Assembly (NCBI RefSeq): GCF_000518265.1
Contig: NZ_JADG01000004.1
Location: 186,001-250,000, forward strand
From: Actinomadura oligospora ATCC 43269
Lineage (GTDB): Bacteria; Actinomycetota; Actinomycetes; Streptosporangiales; Streptosporangiaceae
Length of the DNA: 64,000 nt
Direction of reading: 5' to 3'
Shown here: positions 17,522-26,786 of the stretch, one piece after another
Layout of the letters: each line of letters begins with the position of its first letter
Position numbering within the stretch: the stretch's first letter is position 1
Notes under the pieces: generated by a model
What the model saw: the letters and a program-made list of their open reading frames with translations, nothing else
Told to the model about the DNA's origin: nothing
Databases searched by the model: none
Translations under genes and position numbers: made by a program

Positions 17522-17555
17522 TGCACAAGAGGCTTTGTACAAGATCTCTTGTGCA
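17522..17555. promoter_or_regulatory. concentric double palindrome, likely operator
   Basis: Outer arms TGCACAAGA (17522-17530) and TCTTGTGCA (17547-17555) are exact complements. An inner palindrome TTGTACAA (17535-17542) has the same centre, 17538.5. It lies 17-50 bp upstream of the HTH start. Confidence 0.75.
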
Positions 17556-17703
17556 ATGCCCGGGGATTCGAGGTCGCGCAGGTCAACGCGCCGGGGCGCG
17601 GGGTCCACCGGAACGTTCGCCGGACAGGCGAGACTGGGCGCGACGCAGGTCGAGACGGCCCCGCCGGGTCGTCTCGGCCGCCGTCCACGCCCTGGAGGGA
17701 CCC

Positions 17704-19146
17704 TTGTCCGAGCGAACACCCGGGCTGCGCCGGGGCGCTCTCGGCGCGGTCGGCGCGGCGGTCATCCCGATGGCCTTCATGGCCCCCGCGACCGCCGTCT
17801 TCTTCAACACGCCCCTCGCCGCGGAGGCGGCGGGGTACGCGCTGCCGCTGGCGGTCCTGCTGGCGATGGTCGTGTGCCTGCTGGTCGCGTCGGTCATCGC
17901 CTCGTTCGCCCGCAGGCTGCCGACGGCGGGATTCGCCTACACCTTCAACGCGCACGGCTTCGGCAGGCGCGGCGGGTTCGCGTCCGGGTGGCTGCTGCTG
18001 CTCGCGTACGGGATGGTCGCGCCGATGGTGCTGCCCGCGATCGGCTCCAGCACGCACGACTTCCTGCGCGCCGAACTGGGCTGGAACGTTCCGTGGTGGG
18101 CGCTCACGCTGGTCTACGGCGCGGTGGTGTGGCGCATCAGCGCGCTCGGGGTGTCCCAGTCGGCGAAGACCGCCCTGATCTTCCTGGTGCTGGAGCTGGG
18201 CGTCCTGCTCGCGCTGTTCGGCATGATCTTCGGCGGGGGCGGCGCGGACGGGGTGAGCCTCGCGCCGTTCAGCCCGTCCTCCTCGCCGGACGGTCTCAGC
18301 GGGCTCGGCAAGGGGATGCTGTGGGGCATCCTGATGTTCATCGGGTTCGAGTCGGCGGGCACGCTCGGCGAGGAGGCCCGGTCGGCGAGGCGGGCGATCC
18401 CGGTCGCGCTGTTCACCGCCGTCCTCGCGATCGGCGCGTTCTACGTGCTGGCCGGGTTCGCCGCCGCGACCGGGTTCGGCGAGCACGGCGCGCTGCGCAC
18501 CGACGCCGAGCCCTGGACGACCCTGATGCGCCGCTACTGGGGCCTCGGCTGGCTGCTCGCGCTGACCGTGCTGAACAGCCAGTTCGCCAACCTGATCTCC
18601 AGCGTCACCGCGCAGGTCCGGGTCATCTTCGCCATGGGCCGCGAGGGCCTGCTGCCCCGCGCGCTCGGCACCGTCGGCCACGGCCGGGTCCCGCAGGCGG
18701 CGCTCACCTGCTCCATGCTCGTGTCGCTCGCGGTGTCGCTGGCCGGCGGCCTGTGGATCGGCCCGCTCGGCATGTACGGGTTCGCCGGGCAGATCGTCGG
18801 CGTCGCGATGGTGCTGGTCTACATCTCGATCAGCGTCGCGCTCGTCCGGTACTCCCGGCGCGAGCACCGCGCCGAGTTCTCCGCGCTACGGCACGGCGTG
18901 GTGCCGGTGCTGGCCGCGCTGCTGCTCCTGCTGCCGGTGTACGGGCAGCTCGTCCCGCTCCCGGACGGCCCGAACCGCGTCGCGCTCGTCCTGATCGTGG
19001 CGTGGATGGCCACCGGCCTGGGCTACCTCGCCTGGATCGTCCGGAAACGTCCGTCCCTGCTGGAGGCCATGGGCCGCGTCTGGACCGAGGACGGCGCCCC
19101 CGCCGACACCCCGGACCCGGACACCCGCGCCACGGCGCGCTCCTGA
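17704..19146 (+). CDS. APC superfamily amino acid permease
   Basis: 480 aa from TTG 17704, selected because GGAGGG at 17694-17699 lies just upstream and the APC domain starts directly after it. About 12 helices. The N-terminal GLRRGALGAVGAAVIPMAFM is the helix 1 start with its glycine-rich break, and LMFIGFESAGTLGEEARSAR is the APC helix 6-loop consensus. It should import or exchange amino acids or polyamines. It is divergent from the HTH/MFS pair and 64 bp upstream of the kinase gene. Confidence 0.9.
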   Translation: MSERTPGLRRGALGAVGAAVIPMAFMAPATAVFFNTPLAAEAAGYALPLAVLLAMVVCLLVASVIASFARRLPTAGFAYTFNAHGFGRRGGFASGWLLLLAYGMVAPMVLPAIGSSTHDFLRAELGWNVPWWALTLVYGAVVWRISALGVSQSAKTALIFLVLELGVLLALFGMIFGGGGADGVSLAPFSPSSSPDGLSGLGKGMLWGILMFIGFESAGTLGEEARSARRAIPVALFTAVLAIGAFYVLAGFAAATGFGEHGALRTDAEPWTTLMRRYWGLGWLLALTVLNSQFANLISSVTAQVRVIFAMGREGLLPRALGTVGHGRVPQAALTCSMLVSLAVSLAGGLWIGPLGMYGFAGQIVGVAMVLVYISISVALVRYSRREHRAEFSALRHGVVPVLAALLLLLPVYGQLVPLPDGPNRVALVLIVAWMATGLGYLAWIVRKRPSLLEAMGRVWTEDGAPADTPDPDTRATARS

Positions 19147-19210
19147 GCGACACCGCCGAGATCCTGCGCTTTGTGGATCTTGGAGGCGGTTTCTGGTGGG
19201 ATGTCCGTCC

Positions 19211-20923
19211 ATGAAACAGGGGACGATTCTGGGGGCCCGCTACCGGCTGGACGCACCGCTGGGGCGCGGCGGAATGGGCGAGGTGTGGCGCGCGACCGAC
19301 GAGCGGTTGCGGCGGTCAGTGGCCGTGAAACTGATCCGCGCCGAGATAGGGGACGACGAACGGACGAGCGCGCGCTTACTGCGTGAGGCGGAGACGGCGG
19401 GAACGCTCCAGCACCCCGGCATCACCGTCGTGCACGACGTCGGCGAGCACCGGGAGGCGGGCGTCCGCGTCCTGTACCTGGTCATGGAGCTGCTGGAGGG
19501 ACGTGACCTGCGGGCCGTCCTGGACGGCGCGCCCGGCGGGATGCCCGTGCCGCGCGCCGCGTCGCTGACCGCCCAGGTCGCGGACGCGCTGGCCGCGGCG
19601 CACGCGCGCGGGGTCGTCCACCGGGACGTCAAGCCCGCGAACCTGTTCCTGCTCCCCGGCGACCGGGTGAAGATCTGCGACTTCGGCATCGCGCACCTGG
19701 CGGACGCGGCGACGCGGCTGACCATGGAGGGCGGGTCGGTCGGCACGCCCCGGTACATGGCTCCCGAGCAGTTCACGGGCGGCGAGAGCGGACCGCGCTC
19801 CGACCTGTACTCGCTGGGCTGCGTCCTGCACGAGCTGCTGACCGGGGCCCCGCCGTTCGCCGGGACGGGCGCGCACCTCATGTACCAGCACATGCACGAG
19901 CCTCCGCCGCCGCTTCCACCGCACGTGCCGGAGGGCCTCGGACGTCTGGTCCAGGACCTGCTGGCCAAGGACCCGGCGGCGCGTCCGGGATCGGCGGCGA
20001 ACGTCGCGGACCGGCTCGGCCCGTACGCGGCGGAGCAGCACCGGGGCGTCGTGAGCTTCCCGGGCGTCGCGCCGTCGGCTCAACCGACCGTCACCGACGG
20101 AGCGATGACGGTCCCGGCGTTCACGGGCGCCCCGAAGCGCTCGCGCAGGCGGCCGGTGATCGTGGCCGTCGCCGCGGCGACCGCCGTGGCTGCGGCGGCG
20201 GTCGCCGGGACGGTGGCGCTGGCATCGGACAAGGGGAGCCACCGGACGGCCGCGGAACCGACCAAGCGGACGTCCGCCACCGGGGCCCCCGCCGCATCTG
20301 GCCCACCGAAGCCGGTGGCCGATCCGTACTGGCAGGTTGTGGTCTCGCCGGACTACGGGGTGGCGTACGACGTGCCGTACGGGTGGCAGCTCGAGGCCCC
20401 CGGCACCTTGATCGGCTACGGCTCGGCCAACGGCGACGCGAAGATCGGCGCGTTCTCGGTCGCCCACGTCAAGCAGGAGAACGGCAGTGGGGACGGCTGC
20501 TACCTGTCGCTCGCGGGCGTCCGCGGTGGGAAGGGGCTGGCGCCGACCGACCCGGCGAGATCGGCGGCGCTGGCGAAGGAGGCCGACACACAGGCCCGGA
20601 CGTGGGCGCACTGGGTGTTCGGCACCGACGCCAGGGCCCCGGTCCTGGACGCCGGGAAGAAGCGGACGCTCACCCTGCACGGCGGCATCCAGGCCCAGGC
20701 CGTCACCTACACCGTCCTGTCGGTGCCGTCGGTGCACGACGCGTGCAACGCGGTCCGTCCGGGCGCGCGGCTCCACGTCCTCACCGCGACACCGAAGACG
20801 CCCGGTTCGACCGGCCTCCCCCTCTCGTTCGCCGTCTTCGGGGGCCCGAAGATCCGGGATGCCCCGCCCGAGACCCTCACCAAGATCTTCCAAAGCCTCC
20901 GGCCCTACCCGGCCACCGGCTAG
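19211..20923 (+). CDS. transmembrane Ser/Thr protein kinase, PknB-like
   Basis: 570 aa. Kinase domain at about 11-275: glycine loop LGRGGMGEVWRA, Lys40 in VAVKL, catalytic Asp139 in HRDVKPAN, and Asp157 in CDFG, then GTPRYMAPEQF and the subdomain IX SDLYSLGC. A Pro/Thr linker and one membrane helix (VIVAVAAATAVAAAAVAG, about 315-340) lead to an extracytoplasmic domain of about 200 aa with two or three Cys, unlike PASTA repeats. Start ATG 19211. The sensor domain's ligand is unknown; the adjacent permease might supply a related signal, but this is only positional. Confidence 0.94.
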   Translation: MKQGTILGARYRLDAPLGRGGMGEVWRATDERLRRSVAVKLIRAEIGDDERTSARLLREAETAGTLQHPGITVVHDVGEHREAGVRVLYLVMELLEGRDLRAVLDGAPGGMPVPRAASLTAQVADALAAAHARGVVHRDVKPANLFLLPGDRVKICDFGIAHLADAATRLTMEGGSVGTPRYMAPEQFTGGESGPRSDLYSLGCVLHELLTGAPPFAGTGAHLMYQHMHEPPPPLPPHVPEGLGRLVQDLLAKDPAARPGSAANVADRLGPYAAEQHRGVVSFPGVAPSAQPTVTDGAMTVPAFTGAPKRSRRRPVIVAVAAATAVAAAAVAGTVALASDKGSHRTAAEPTKRTSATGAPAASGPPKPVADPYWQVVVSPDYGVAYDVPYGWQLEAPGTLIGYGSANGDAKIGAFSVAHVKQENGSGDGCYLSLAGVRGGKGLAPTDPARSAALAKEADTQARTWAHWVFGTDARAPVLDAGKKRTLTLHGGIQAQAVTYTVLSVPSVHDACNAVRPGARLHVLTATPKTPGSTGLPLSFAVFGGPKIRDAPPETLTKIFQSLRPYPATG

Positions 20924-20950
20924 AGCGGTCTCGGCGGTTCACTGTCAGGA

Positions 20951-21024
20951 GGCGTGCGGGCCCTGGCCCGCACGCCGGGTCGGCCCAAGGCCGCCGGACA
21001 TCGTCACGACGGTGTCCGGCGGCC
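20951..21024. terminator. two adjacent hairpins between convergent genes
   Basis: First: GGCGTGCGGGCC (20951-20962) with GGCCCGCACGCC (20965-20976). Second: GGCCGCCGGACA (20989-21000) with TGTCCGGCGGCC (21013-21024), with an inner CGTC/GACG. One may serve the kinase gene and the other the cupin gene. Confidence 0.75.
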
Positions 21025-21063
21025 CCTGGCCACGCCCCCACCACATCAGGGAGCGACCGCGCG

Positions 21064-21531
21064 TCAGGACGAGCGGGTGTGGTGGCGGGCGCGGAACTCG
21101 GCGAGCAGTTCGTCGGTGACGGTCGCGCCCGCCGCGACCGCCGCGTGGACCTCGCGGAAGTAGCCCTCGTATCCGGCGGGCGTGTAGAGGCAGAGGGCGC
21201 GGACCGGGACGGTCCCGGCGTTCCGGAAGCCGTGCGCGGTTCCGCGGAGCGCCGCGAGCAGGTGTCCGGGCCCGACGCTCGTCTCGCCGTCGCCGTTGTG
21301 CAGGGTGAGCTCGCCGTCCAGGACGTAGAAGTACTCGTCGTGCCGCTCGTGGACGTGGGGGCGCGCCCCGACGATCCCCGGCGCGAGCCGGAACTCCTCG
21401 AAGGCGAACCGTCCGCCCGTCTGCTCGCCGGTCAGCCGGAACAGGTGCGCGACCCCGGCCACGTCGATCAGTTCGCCCTCGCCGGGCGCGCTCAGCAGCG
21501 CGCGCCCGCTCGTGTCGGTCAGTTCGGTCAT
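21064..21531 (-). CDS. cupin domain protein
   Basis: 155 aa from ATG 21531 (MTELTDTSG); ATG 21543 is also in frame. Single beta-barrel cupin: motif 1 RPHVHERHDEYFYVLDGELT supplies two His, one Glu and possibly a metal site; motif 2 is GTAHGFRNAGTVPVRAL. The C-terminal helix YEGYFREVHAAVA matches small cupins annotated as quercetin-dioxygenase-like or polyketide-cyclase-related. Function unassigned. It stands alone, facing away from the M4 peptidase gene. Confidence 0.85.
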   Translation of the reverse strand: MTELTDTSGRALLSAPGEGELIDVAGVAHLFRLTGEQTGGRFAFEEFRLAPGIVGARPHVHERHDEYFYVLDGELTLHNGDGETSVGPGHLLAALRGTAHGFRNAGTVPVRALCLYTPAGYEGYFREVHAAVAAGATVTDELLAEFRARHHTRSS

Positions 21532-21732
21532 GGACCGGATCATGCTCGGGCGCGGCGCTCCCCGTCCACCCGTTCACTCGTTCGCCCGCCGTGATGATCG
21601 CGCGATGAGGGGATGTTGATCCGCTTCGTTTTGACTCGCTCCGCTCTCTGACGGCGCGCGTCCGGCGCGCCGCGAGGTCGGTGGTCCCGCCGGCCGGTCT
21701 CCGGCACTGGCGGGACGAGAGGAACGGGTCGG

Positions 21733-24339
21733 ATGAGAAGGACTTCGGTACGGCTCCTGTCGCGGGGGGCCGGGGCGGGCGTCACCGCCTACGCCGTGGG
21801 GCTGGCGCTCGCGTGGGTCGGCGGGGCGGTCGTGCGGCTGTTGCCCGGGACGCTGAGCGCGCCGGTGCGGGAGCTGCCGTCGGGCCTGGCCGGGCCGGTG
21901 GCGATGGTGGCGGGGGCCATGGGGGTCCCGCTGCACTGGCGGACGGAGGCGATCGGGTTCAGCGGGACGGTGCGTCCGCTCTCGCTGGTGTCGTCCCACG
22001 GGTTCGCGCCGCTGGTCGTGGCCCTGCTGCCGGTGATGGCCGCGGCGGTCGCCGCGGGCGTGTCCGCGCGCCGGGCGGGCGGACGGTGGCGGGCGCTGGT
22101 CGCGCTGGTGTTCGCGGCGCTGAGCTACGGCGCGCTGTGCGCCGGAGCCGCGGCGGTCGTCGAGCCATCGGGAATGTTCGCGGTTCGGCCGGAGGTCGGA
22201 CCGTCCTTCCTGCTCGGATTCGGGTGGACGGTCGTCGCGGGCATCTTGGCGCTCGCGGTCGGACGGGCCCTGCGCTCCCCCGCCACGTGGGTGGCGCGCG
22301 GGCTGCGGCGGCGGTTCGACAAGCGGCGCGGGCTCGCGTTGGGCGCGGCCGGGGTCGTCGGCGTCCTGGTGGCCTCGGCGGGTGTGGCGGACGCCGCGCC
22401 GACGCCGCCTCCGGGCTCGGGGAAACCCGGCAAGGGGACGTTCGAGCGCGCCGGAGTGCCGGGCGCGCTCGACCGGCTGCGGACGGAGAGCGGGAAGTCG
22501 TTCAAAGTCGTCCGGGACGAGCAGCGCGGCACGCCGTCCATGCTGGCCGTGAACAGCCCGGTCGGCGGGGGCGTGCCGAAGTGGATGCGGGCGAACGCGG
22601 CCGTCTTCGGCGTGGCCGACCCGATGGCGCAGCTGAAGCCGATCCGCACCGACGACACCGACAACGGCAGGTTCCAGCACTACCAGCAGGTCATCGGCGG
22701 TGTCCCGGTCCGCGGGGCGCGGGTCAACGTCGCGTTGAGCAAGGACAAGACCAAGGTCACCACGGTCGCCAACGGGATGCGTCCTGACATCGCCGCTCCG
22801 CCGACGAGCCCGACCGTCCCGGCGGGGAAGGCGAAGGCGACGGCGGCCAGGCAGGTGCGCGGCGCGAAGGCCATGGGACGTCCGGAACTCCAGATCTACG
22901 CTCCGGACCCGGTGGCGGGGCGTGCCTCGACCTCAGGGACGCTGGTCTGGTCGGTGAGGATCGCCGCGGGGTCCAGGATCTGGGACTACCTGGTCGACGC
23001 CCGCCGTCCCGGGACGGTCGTGACGCGGATCCAGCGCAGCGCGGAGGCGCTGGACCGGGAGGTCTACGAGGAAGTCCTGGACTCCGCTGACCACGACATC
23101 GACCTCGTCCTCCGGCGCAAGGAGGGGGACGGTCCGTCAGGGGACGACGAGGTGGACCACCTGTACGACAGGAACGGCGCGACCTACGACTTCTTCAAGG
23201 ACAGGTTCGGCCGGGACAGCTTCGACGGCCACGGCGCGAAGATGGTCTCCGCCGTGGCGACCCACAGCATGGACGGCGAGGACAACGCCTACTGGAGTCC
23301 GGACGACCAGCGGACCAACTTCTCGCCCGGCATGTCGACCCAGGACATCGTCGTGCACGAGTGGACCCATGCCGTCACCTCGTACACCTCCGACCTGGAG
23401 TACCGGTTCCAGTCGGGAGCGCTCAACGAGTCCTTCTCCGACATCATGGCGATCTCCCAGCGGCGTCTGTCGGGCGGGGACAGGTTGAACTGGTCGATCG
23501 GCTATGGGGCGAAGTCCGGGATCCTGCGCAACATGCAGTTCCCCGAGAACTACGGTCAGCCGGCGCGCGCCTCGGACTACGGTCCGTTGTGCGAGAACGA
23601 GGACCACGGAGGCGTCCACCACAACAGCGGCATCCCCAACCGCGCCTTCTACAACACGGTGCAGTACATCGGCGACGACCCTGCCAGCAGGGTGTTCTAC
23701 ACGGCGTTCACCCAACTCCTCACGCCCGGCTCGGGCTTCAAGGACGCCATGCTCGCCACAGTCCAGGCGGCGACCGACATCAGCCCCAACCTCACCGCGA
23801 GCACTCAGCTCGCGTGGAAGCAGGTGGGCATCACGGCGGACTGGGTGGCGCCCCCGACGGACCCGGACTGCGTCACGGGCGGCTGCTTCGTCCATGCCGC
23901 GATGGCCATGGACCCCAAGTACGCCGACGACATCCCGGACCTGAAGATCGAGATGACCTGGCTGCGGGACAACCTGCTCCAGCCGTCCGCGCCGGGCACG
24001 CGCATCGAGAACGCCTTCTACGCCTTGTCACCCGCGATGTCGTACCTCACCCAGGCCGATCCCACGCTGGCGGCGAAGACCGCCGAACTCGGCAACCTGG
24101 TGCGGACGCTGACGCTGTTCCACCGGACGGGCTGGGGCGCGGTGAAGGTCCCGACCGACTTCTCCGACCGGCTCAACGGGATCGTCCGGGACTACCAGGC
24201 GGCGGCGACCGCCGCCGGGCAGACCGGCGTCTCGGACCGGCTGGGCAAGGAGGTCGGCGCGGTGGACCTGACCCCGATGAACGGCAGGACGATCGACGAC
24301 GCCATGGCCTACCTGAAGACGGCGCTGCCGCCACGATGA
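21733..24339 (+). CDS. M4 (thermolysin-like) metallopeptidase with polytopic membrane N-terminus
   Basis: 868 aa. Residues 1-220 contain about five hydrophobic helices (near 12-36, 92-118, 123-145, 156-178, 198-216), instead of a normal signal peptide. An FTP/PepSY-like propeptide follows (LVWSVRI and neighbours), then the M4 catalytic domain. Zinc motif HEWTH at 542-546 and the third ligand in NESFSD (Glu566) are intact, as is GGVHHNSGIPNRAF with the transition-state His. A C-terminal region of about 180 aa with CVTGGCF resembles the helical domain of related proteases. The last helix, ending ASAGVADAAPTP, may be the effective signal sequence, leaving the protease outside. The lectin-domain gene starts 34 bp later. 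Confidence 0.9.
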   Translation: MRRTSVRLLSRGAGAGVTAYAVGLALAWVGGAVVRLLPGTLSAPVRELPSGLAGPVAMVAGAMGVPLHWRTEAIGFSGTVRPLSLVSSHGFAPLVVALLPVMAAAVAAGVSARRAGGRWRALVALVFAALSYGALCAGAAAVVEPSGMFAVRPEVGPSFLLGFGWTVVAGILALAVGRALRSPATWVARGLRRRFDKRRGLALGAAGVVGVLVASAGVADAAPTPPPGSGKPGKGTFERAGVPGALDRLRTESGKSFKVVRDEQRGTPSMLAVNSPVGGGVPKWMRANAAVFGVADPMAQLKPIRTDDTDNGRFQHYQQVIGGVPVRGARVNVALSKDKTKVTTVANGMRPDIAAPPTSPTVPAGKAKATAARQVRGAKAMGRPELQIYAPDPVAGRASTSGTLVWSVRIAAGSRIWDYLVDARRPGTVVTRIQRSAEALDREVYEEVLDSADHDIDLVLRRKEGDGPSGDDEVDHLYDRNGATYDFFKDRFGRDSFDGHGAKMVSAVATHSMDGEDNAYWSPDDQRTNFSPGMSTQDIVVHEWTHAVTSYTSDLEYRFQSGALNESFSDIMAISQRRLSGGDRLNWSIGYGAKSGILRNMQFPENYGQPARASDYGPLCENEDHGGVHHNSGIPNRAFYNTVQYIGDDPASRVFYTAFTQLLTPGSGFKDAMLATVQAATDISPNLTASTQLAWKQVGITADWVAPPTDPDCVTGGCFVHAAMAMDPKYADDIPDLKIEMTWLRDNLLQPSAPGTRIENAFYALSPAMSYLTQADPTLAAKTAELGNLVRTLTLFHRTGWGAVKVPTDFSDRLNGIVRDYQAAATAAGQTGVSDRLGKEVGAVDLTPMNGRTIDDAMAYLKTALPPR

Positions 24340-24373
24340 TCCGCTGTTGATCCGCGGGCCGGAGCATCGGCCC

Positions 24374-26740
24374 GTGACATCAACCAGACATCTGGCGGTC
24401 GCGGCCGTCCTGACGGCGGGGCTCATCGTGAGCCCCGCCGTCGCGGCGGACGCCTCGCCCTCCCCCAGGAACGTGCCGACGCCGACCGCGAGCACGGCCT
24501 CGCCGAGCCGGTACGACGCGTTGCCCAAGGCCCATCCGAAGGCCAAGCGCTTCACCGCGCCGAAGACCGGCGGCGTCAAGGTCGGCAAGATCAGCAGACT
24601 TTCCACGGTCGTGCGGACGACGGCGGTCGGCGATCCCCTGCCGGGCCCGGTCGCCGACGGCACCAACGACGGCGTCCAGACCAAGCTGAGTCTGACCGCG
24701 GGCGGGTTCCTCGGCGGCGCCGGGAGCCTCCCCCTGATCGTCCGCCCGGACGACAGACTCGCGCAGAACTGGATCGAGCGTTCGGACGGACGCGGGCACG
24801 TGTCGTTCGAGGCGGACCGCACGCCCGGCACCTACCTCGGCCATGACGGCAGGCACGCGGGCGGGATCTCCGGTCAGGGGCCGATCTGGTTCGTCCAGAA
24901 CGCGTGGGGCGGCCTGGAGTTCGCCGCCGAGCCGGGCACCTGTCTCGGCGCCGTCTACGACGCCATGATGGACGAGCGCGTCCTGCGCGCGCTTCCCTGC
25001 GCGCAGGGCCCCGACCAGGCGTTCAACCCGATTCCGGCGGCACCCGACCCCGGGCCGCTTCCCGTCGTCACGCAGACCCCGGCGGGCGCGGTGCAGCTCT
25101 TCACCCAGGGCATCTACCCGTCCTACACCGGCAAGAAGATCGCGATCGCCGATGTCGGCGCCACGTCCGCGTACGGGCTCGGAGGCGGCGGGAACGGACA
25201 GGACGGCAGTGACGCCACCGGCTGGTACCTGCCGCTCGACAGCGACAACGGAACCGCGTTCAAGCCGGTGAACCGGTTCGCCACGCAGTGGCTCGTGCAC
25301 CGCGAGGGCGGGCTGTCGGTGTCGCTGGAGTCGGTCGTCCGGCCCGGCCACTACCTCGGCAAGGGCGCGGACGGCCCGACGGTCACCACGACCAAGGCGC
25401 TGTGGAACTTCGACGGGCCCGACAACGGCGACCACCTCCTGATCGGCGACGTCTGCCTGACCCAGAAGACCGGCGCGGAGTTCGGGCGGCTCGTCCTCCA
25501 GGGCGGCTGCGACTACCACGAGAAGGGCGTCAACACCGGGTCGCGCGCCTACAAGGTGCTCGACGCCACGACCGGGAACCCCGCCGACGTCCCGCTTCCG
25601 ACGCCCGTCCCGCGCGTCGAGATGACCGTGACCCGGGGCGGCAACGCCGGGCAGAAGGTCGCCGCCACGCCCGTCCCGGGCAAGGACCACGCCAACGGCG
25701 GGGACAAGGTCAGCGCCCTGACCACGTTCGGCACCGCGACCCGCTGGCTGGTGCGGACGGCGACCGCCCCTAACGGACGGCACGGCTACAGCTTCGAGGC
25801 CGAGGCCAACCCCGGCCGCTTCCTCGAGCAGGACCTCGGCCTCATCACCTCCGAGACCAGCCCGAACCACGACGTGGCGATCATGACCGGACACGACGAG
25901 AACGTGTGGGTGCCGCGCGACAACGCCACCACCGACGCCCAGCTCGTCGACCTCACCGCGCTGACGACGATGTCGTACATGCGGATCGACCCGCCGACCG
26001 ACGAGCGTCCGCCGAAGTACTTCGACCGCACCCACCCGGGCTGCATGACGTACAAGAACGGCGCGTTCTGGACGACGAACCAGTTCGGCGGGCAGACGCT
26101 GTGCGACGAGGGCGGCGACGCGTCCTTCAACGTGACCTACGCCGCCGGTGGCGCGCCGATCCCGGCGACCGACCGGGCCCAGCCCGCCGCGTCCGCGACT
26201 TGGCTCGTCCGGGGGGACACCACGGGCGGCAGCACCCCGCTCTGCCTGGACGTGGACCATGGCGGAACCGCGAACGGCACGGCCGTCCAGCAGTGGGCGT
26301 GCAACGGGAGTCCGCCGCAGACCTGGACCCTCCCGGCGAAGGACTACGGCTCCTACGCCGCCCTGTTCAACGACCTGATGGTCCAGAAGAAGATGCCGCT
26401 GGACGACTCCGACCGCGCCGCCCAGTTCGCCAAGTGGGAGATCTTCGCCCCGGCCGCGCCCGTCCGCGCCCTGGGCAAGTGCCTGGCCGTCGGTGACGGC
26501 GGCACCGCCGACGGCACCAAGCTCCAGCTGTGGGACTGCGACGGATCGCCCGCCCAGCGCTGGCACGTCGAGCGTCCGGTCAGCTCGCTCCTCATGCAGG
26601 CTCCCGGAGTGAAGCTGGTGAACCCCAACTCGCACAAGTGCGTCCAGATCCAGAGCTACGACCTCACCTGGGGACTGCGCGCCCAGATCCAGAGCTGCAA
26701 CGCCCTCACGGACCAGAACTGGTCCGGCACCGACCGCTGA
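24374..26740 (+). CDS. secreted AbfB/ricin-type carbohydrate-binding protein
   Basis: 788 aa from GTG 24374, chosen for GGAG at 24361-24364 and a clean signal peptide (TRHLAVAAVLTAGLIVSPAVA). Three AbfB (CBM42-like) blocks are seen: VSFEADRTPGTYLG, LSVSLESVVRPGHYLG and YSFEAEANPGRFLE. The C-terminal 180 aa is a ricin-type beta-trefoil with QxW-like repeats: VQQWACNGSPPQTW, LQLWDCDGSPAQRW and AQIQSCNALTDQNW. No catalytic domain was recognised, so it may act as an adhesin or as partner of the M4 peptidase directly upstream on the same strand. Confidence 0.88.
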   Translation: MTSTRHLAVAAVLTAGLIVSPAVAADASPSPRNVPTPTASTASPSRYDALPKAHPKAKRFTAPKTGGVKVGKISRLSTVVRTTAVGDPLPGPVADGTNDGVQTKLSLTAGGFLGGAGSLPLIVRPDDRLAQNWIERSDGRGHVSFEADRTPGTYLGHDGRHAGGISGQGPIWFVQNAWGGLEFAAEPGTCLGAVYDAMMDERVLRALPCAQGPDQAFNPIPAAPDPGPLPVVTQTPAGAVQLFTQGIYPSYTGKKIAIADVGATSAYGLGGGGNGQDGSDATGWYLPLDSDNGTAFKPVNRFATQWLVHREGGLSVSLESVVRPGHYLGKGADGPTVTTTKALWNFDGPDNGDHLLIGDVCLTQKTGAEFGRLVLQGGCDYHEKGVNTGSRAYKVLDATTGNPADVPLPTPVPRVEMTVTRGGNAGQKVAATPVPGKDHANGGDKVSALTTFGTATRWLVRTATAPNGRHGYSFEAEANPGRFLEQDLGLITSETSPNHDVAIMTGHDENVWVPRDNATTDAQLVDLTALTTMSYMRIDPPTDERPPKYFDRTHPGCMTYKNGAFWTTNQFGGQTLCDEGGDASFNVTYAAGGAPIPATDRAQPAASATWLVRGDTTGGSTPLCLDVDHGGTANGTAVQQWACNGSPPQTWTLPAKDYGSYAALFNDLMVQKKMPLDDSDRAAQFAKWEIFAPAAPVRALGKCLAVGDGGTADGTKLQLWDCDGSPAQRWHVERPVSSLLMQAPGVKLVNPNSHKCVQIQSYDLTWGLRAQIQSCNALTDQNWSGTDR

Positions 26741-26749
26741 ACCCCGGCA

Positions 26750-26776
26750 GGGGCCGCGCCTCCCAGGCGCGGCCCC
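26750..26776. terminator. 12-bp perfect hairpin between convergent genes
   Basis: GGGGCCGCGCCT and AGGCGCGGCCCC around a CCC loop, between the lectin-protein stop (26740) and the ABC transporter stop (26787). Confidence 0.8.
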
Positions 26777-26786
26777 GGCTGGGCTG

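Noticed and set aside
24380..26635. 751-codon minus-strand frame opposite the AbfB/ricin protein
   Set aside because: Repetitive Arg/Val/Gly content and no family features; the plus-strand gene has signal peptide and domains.
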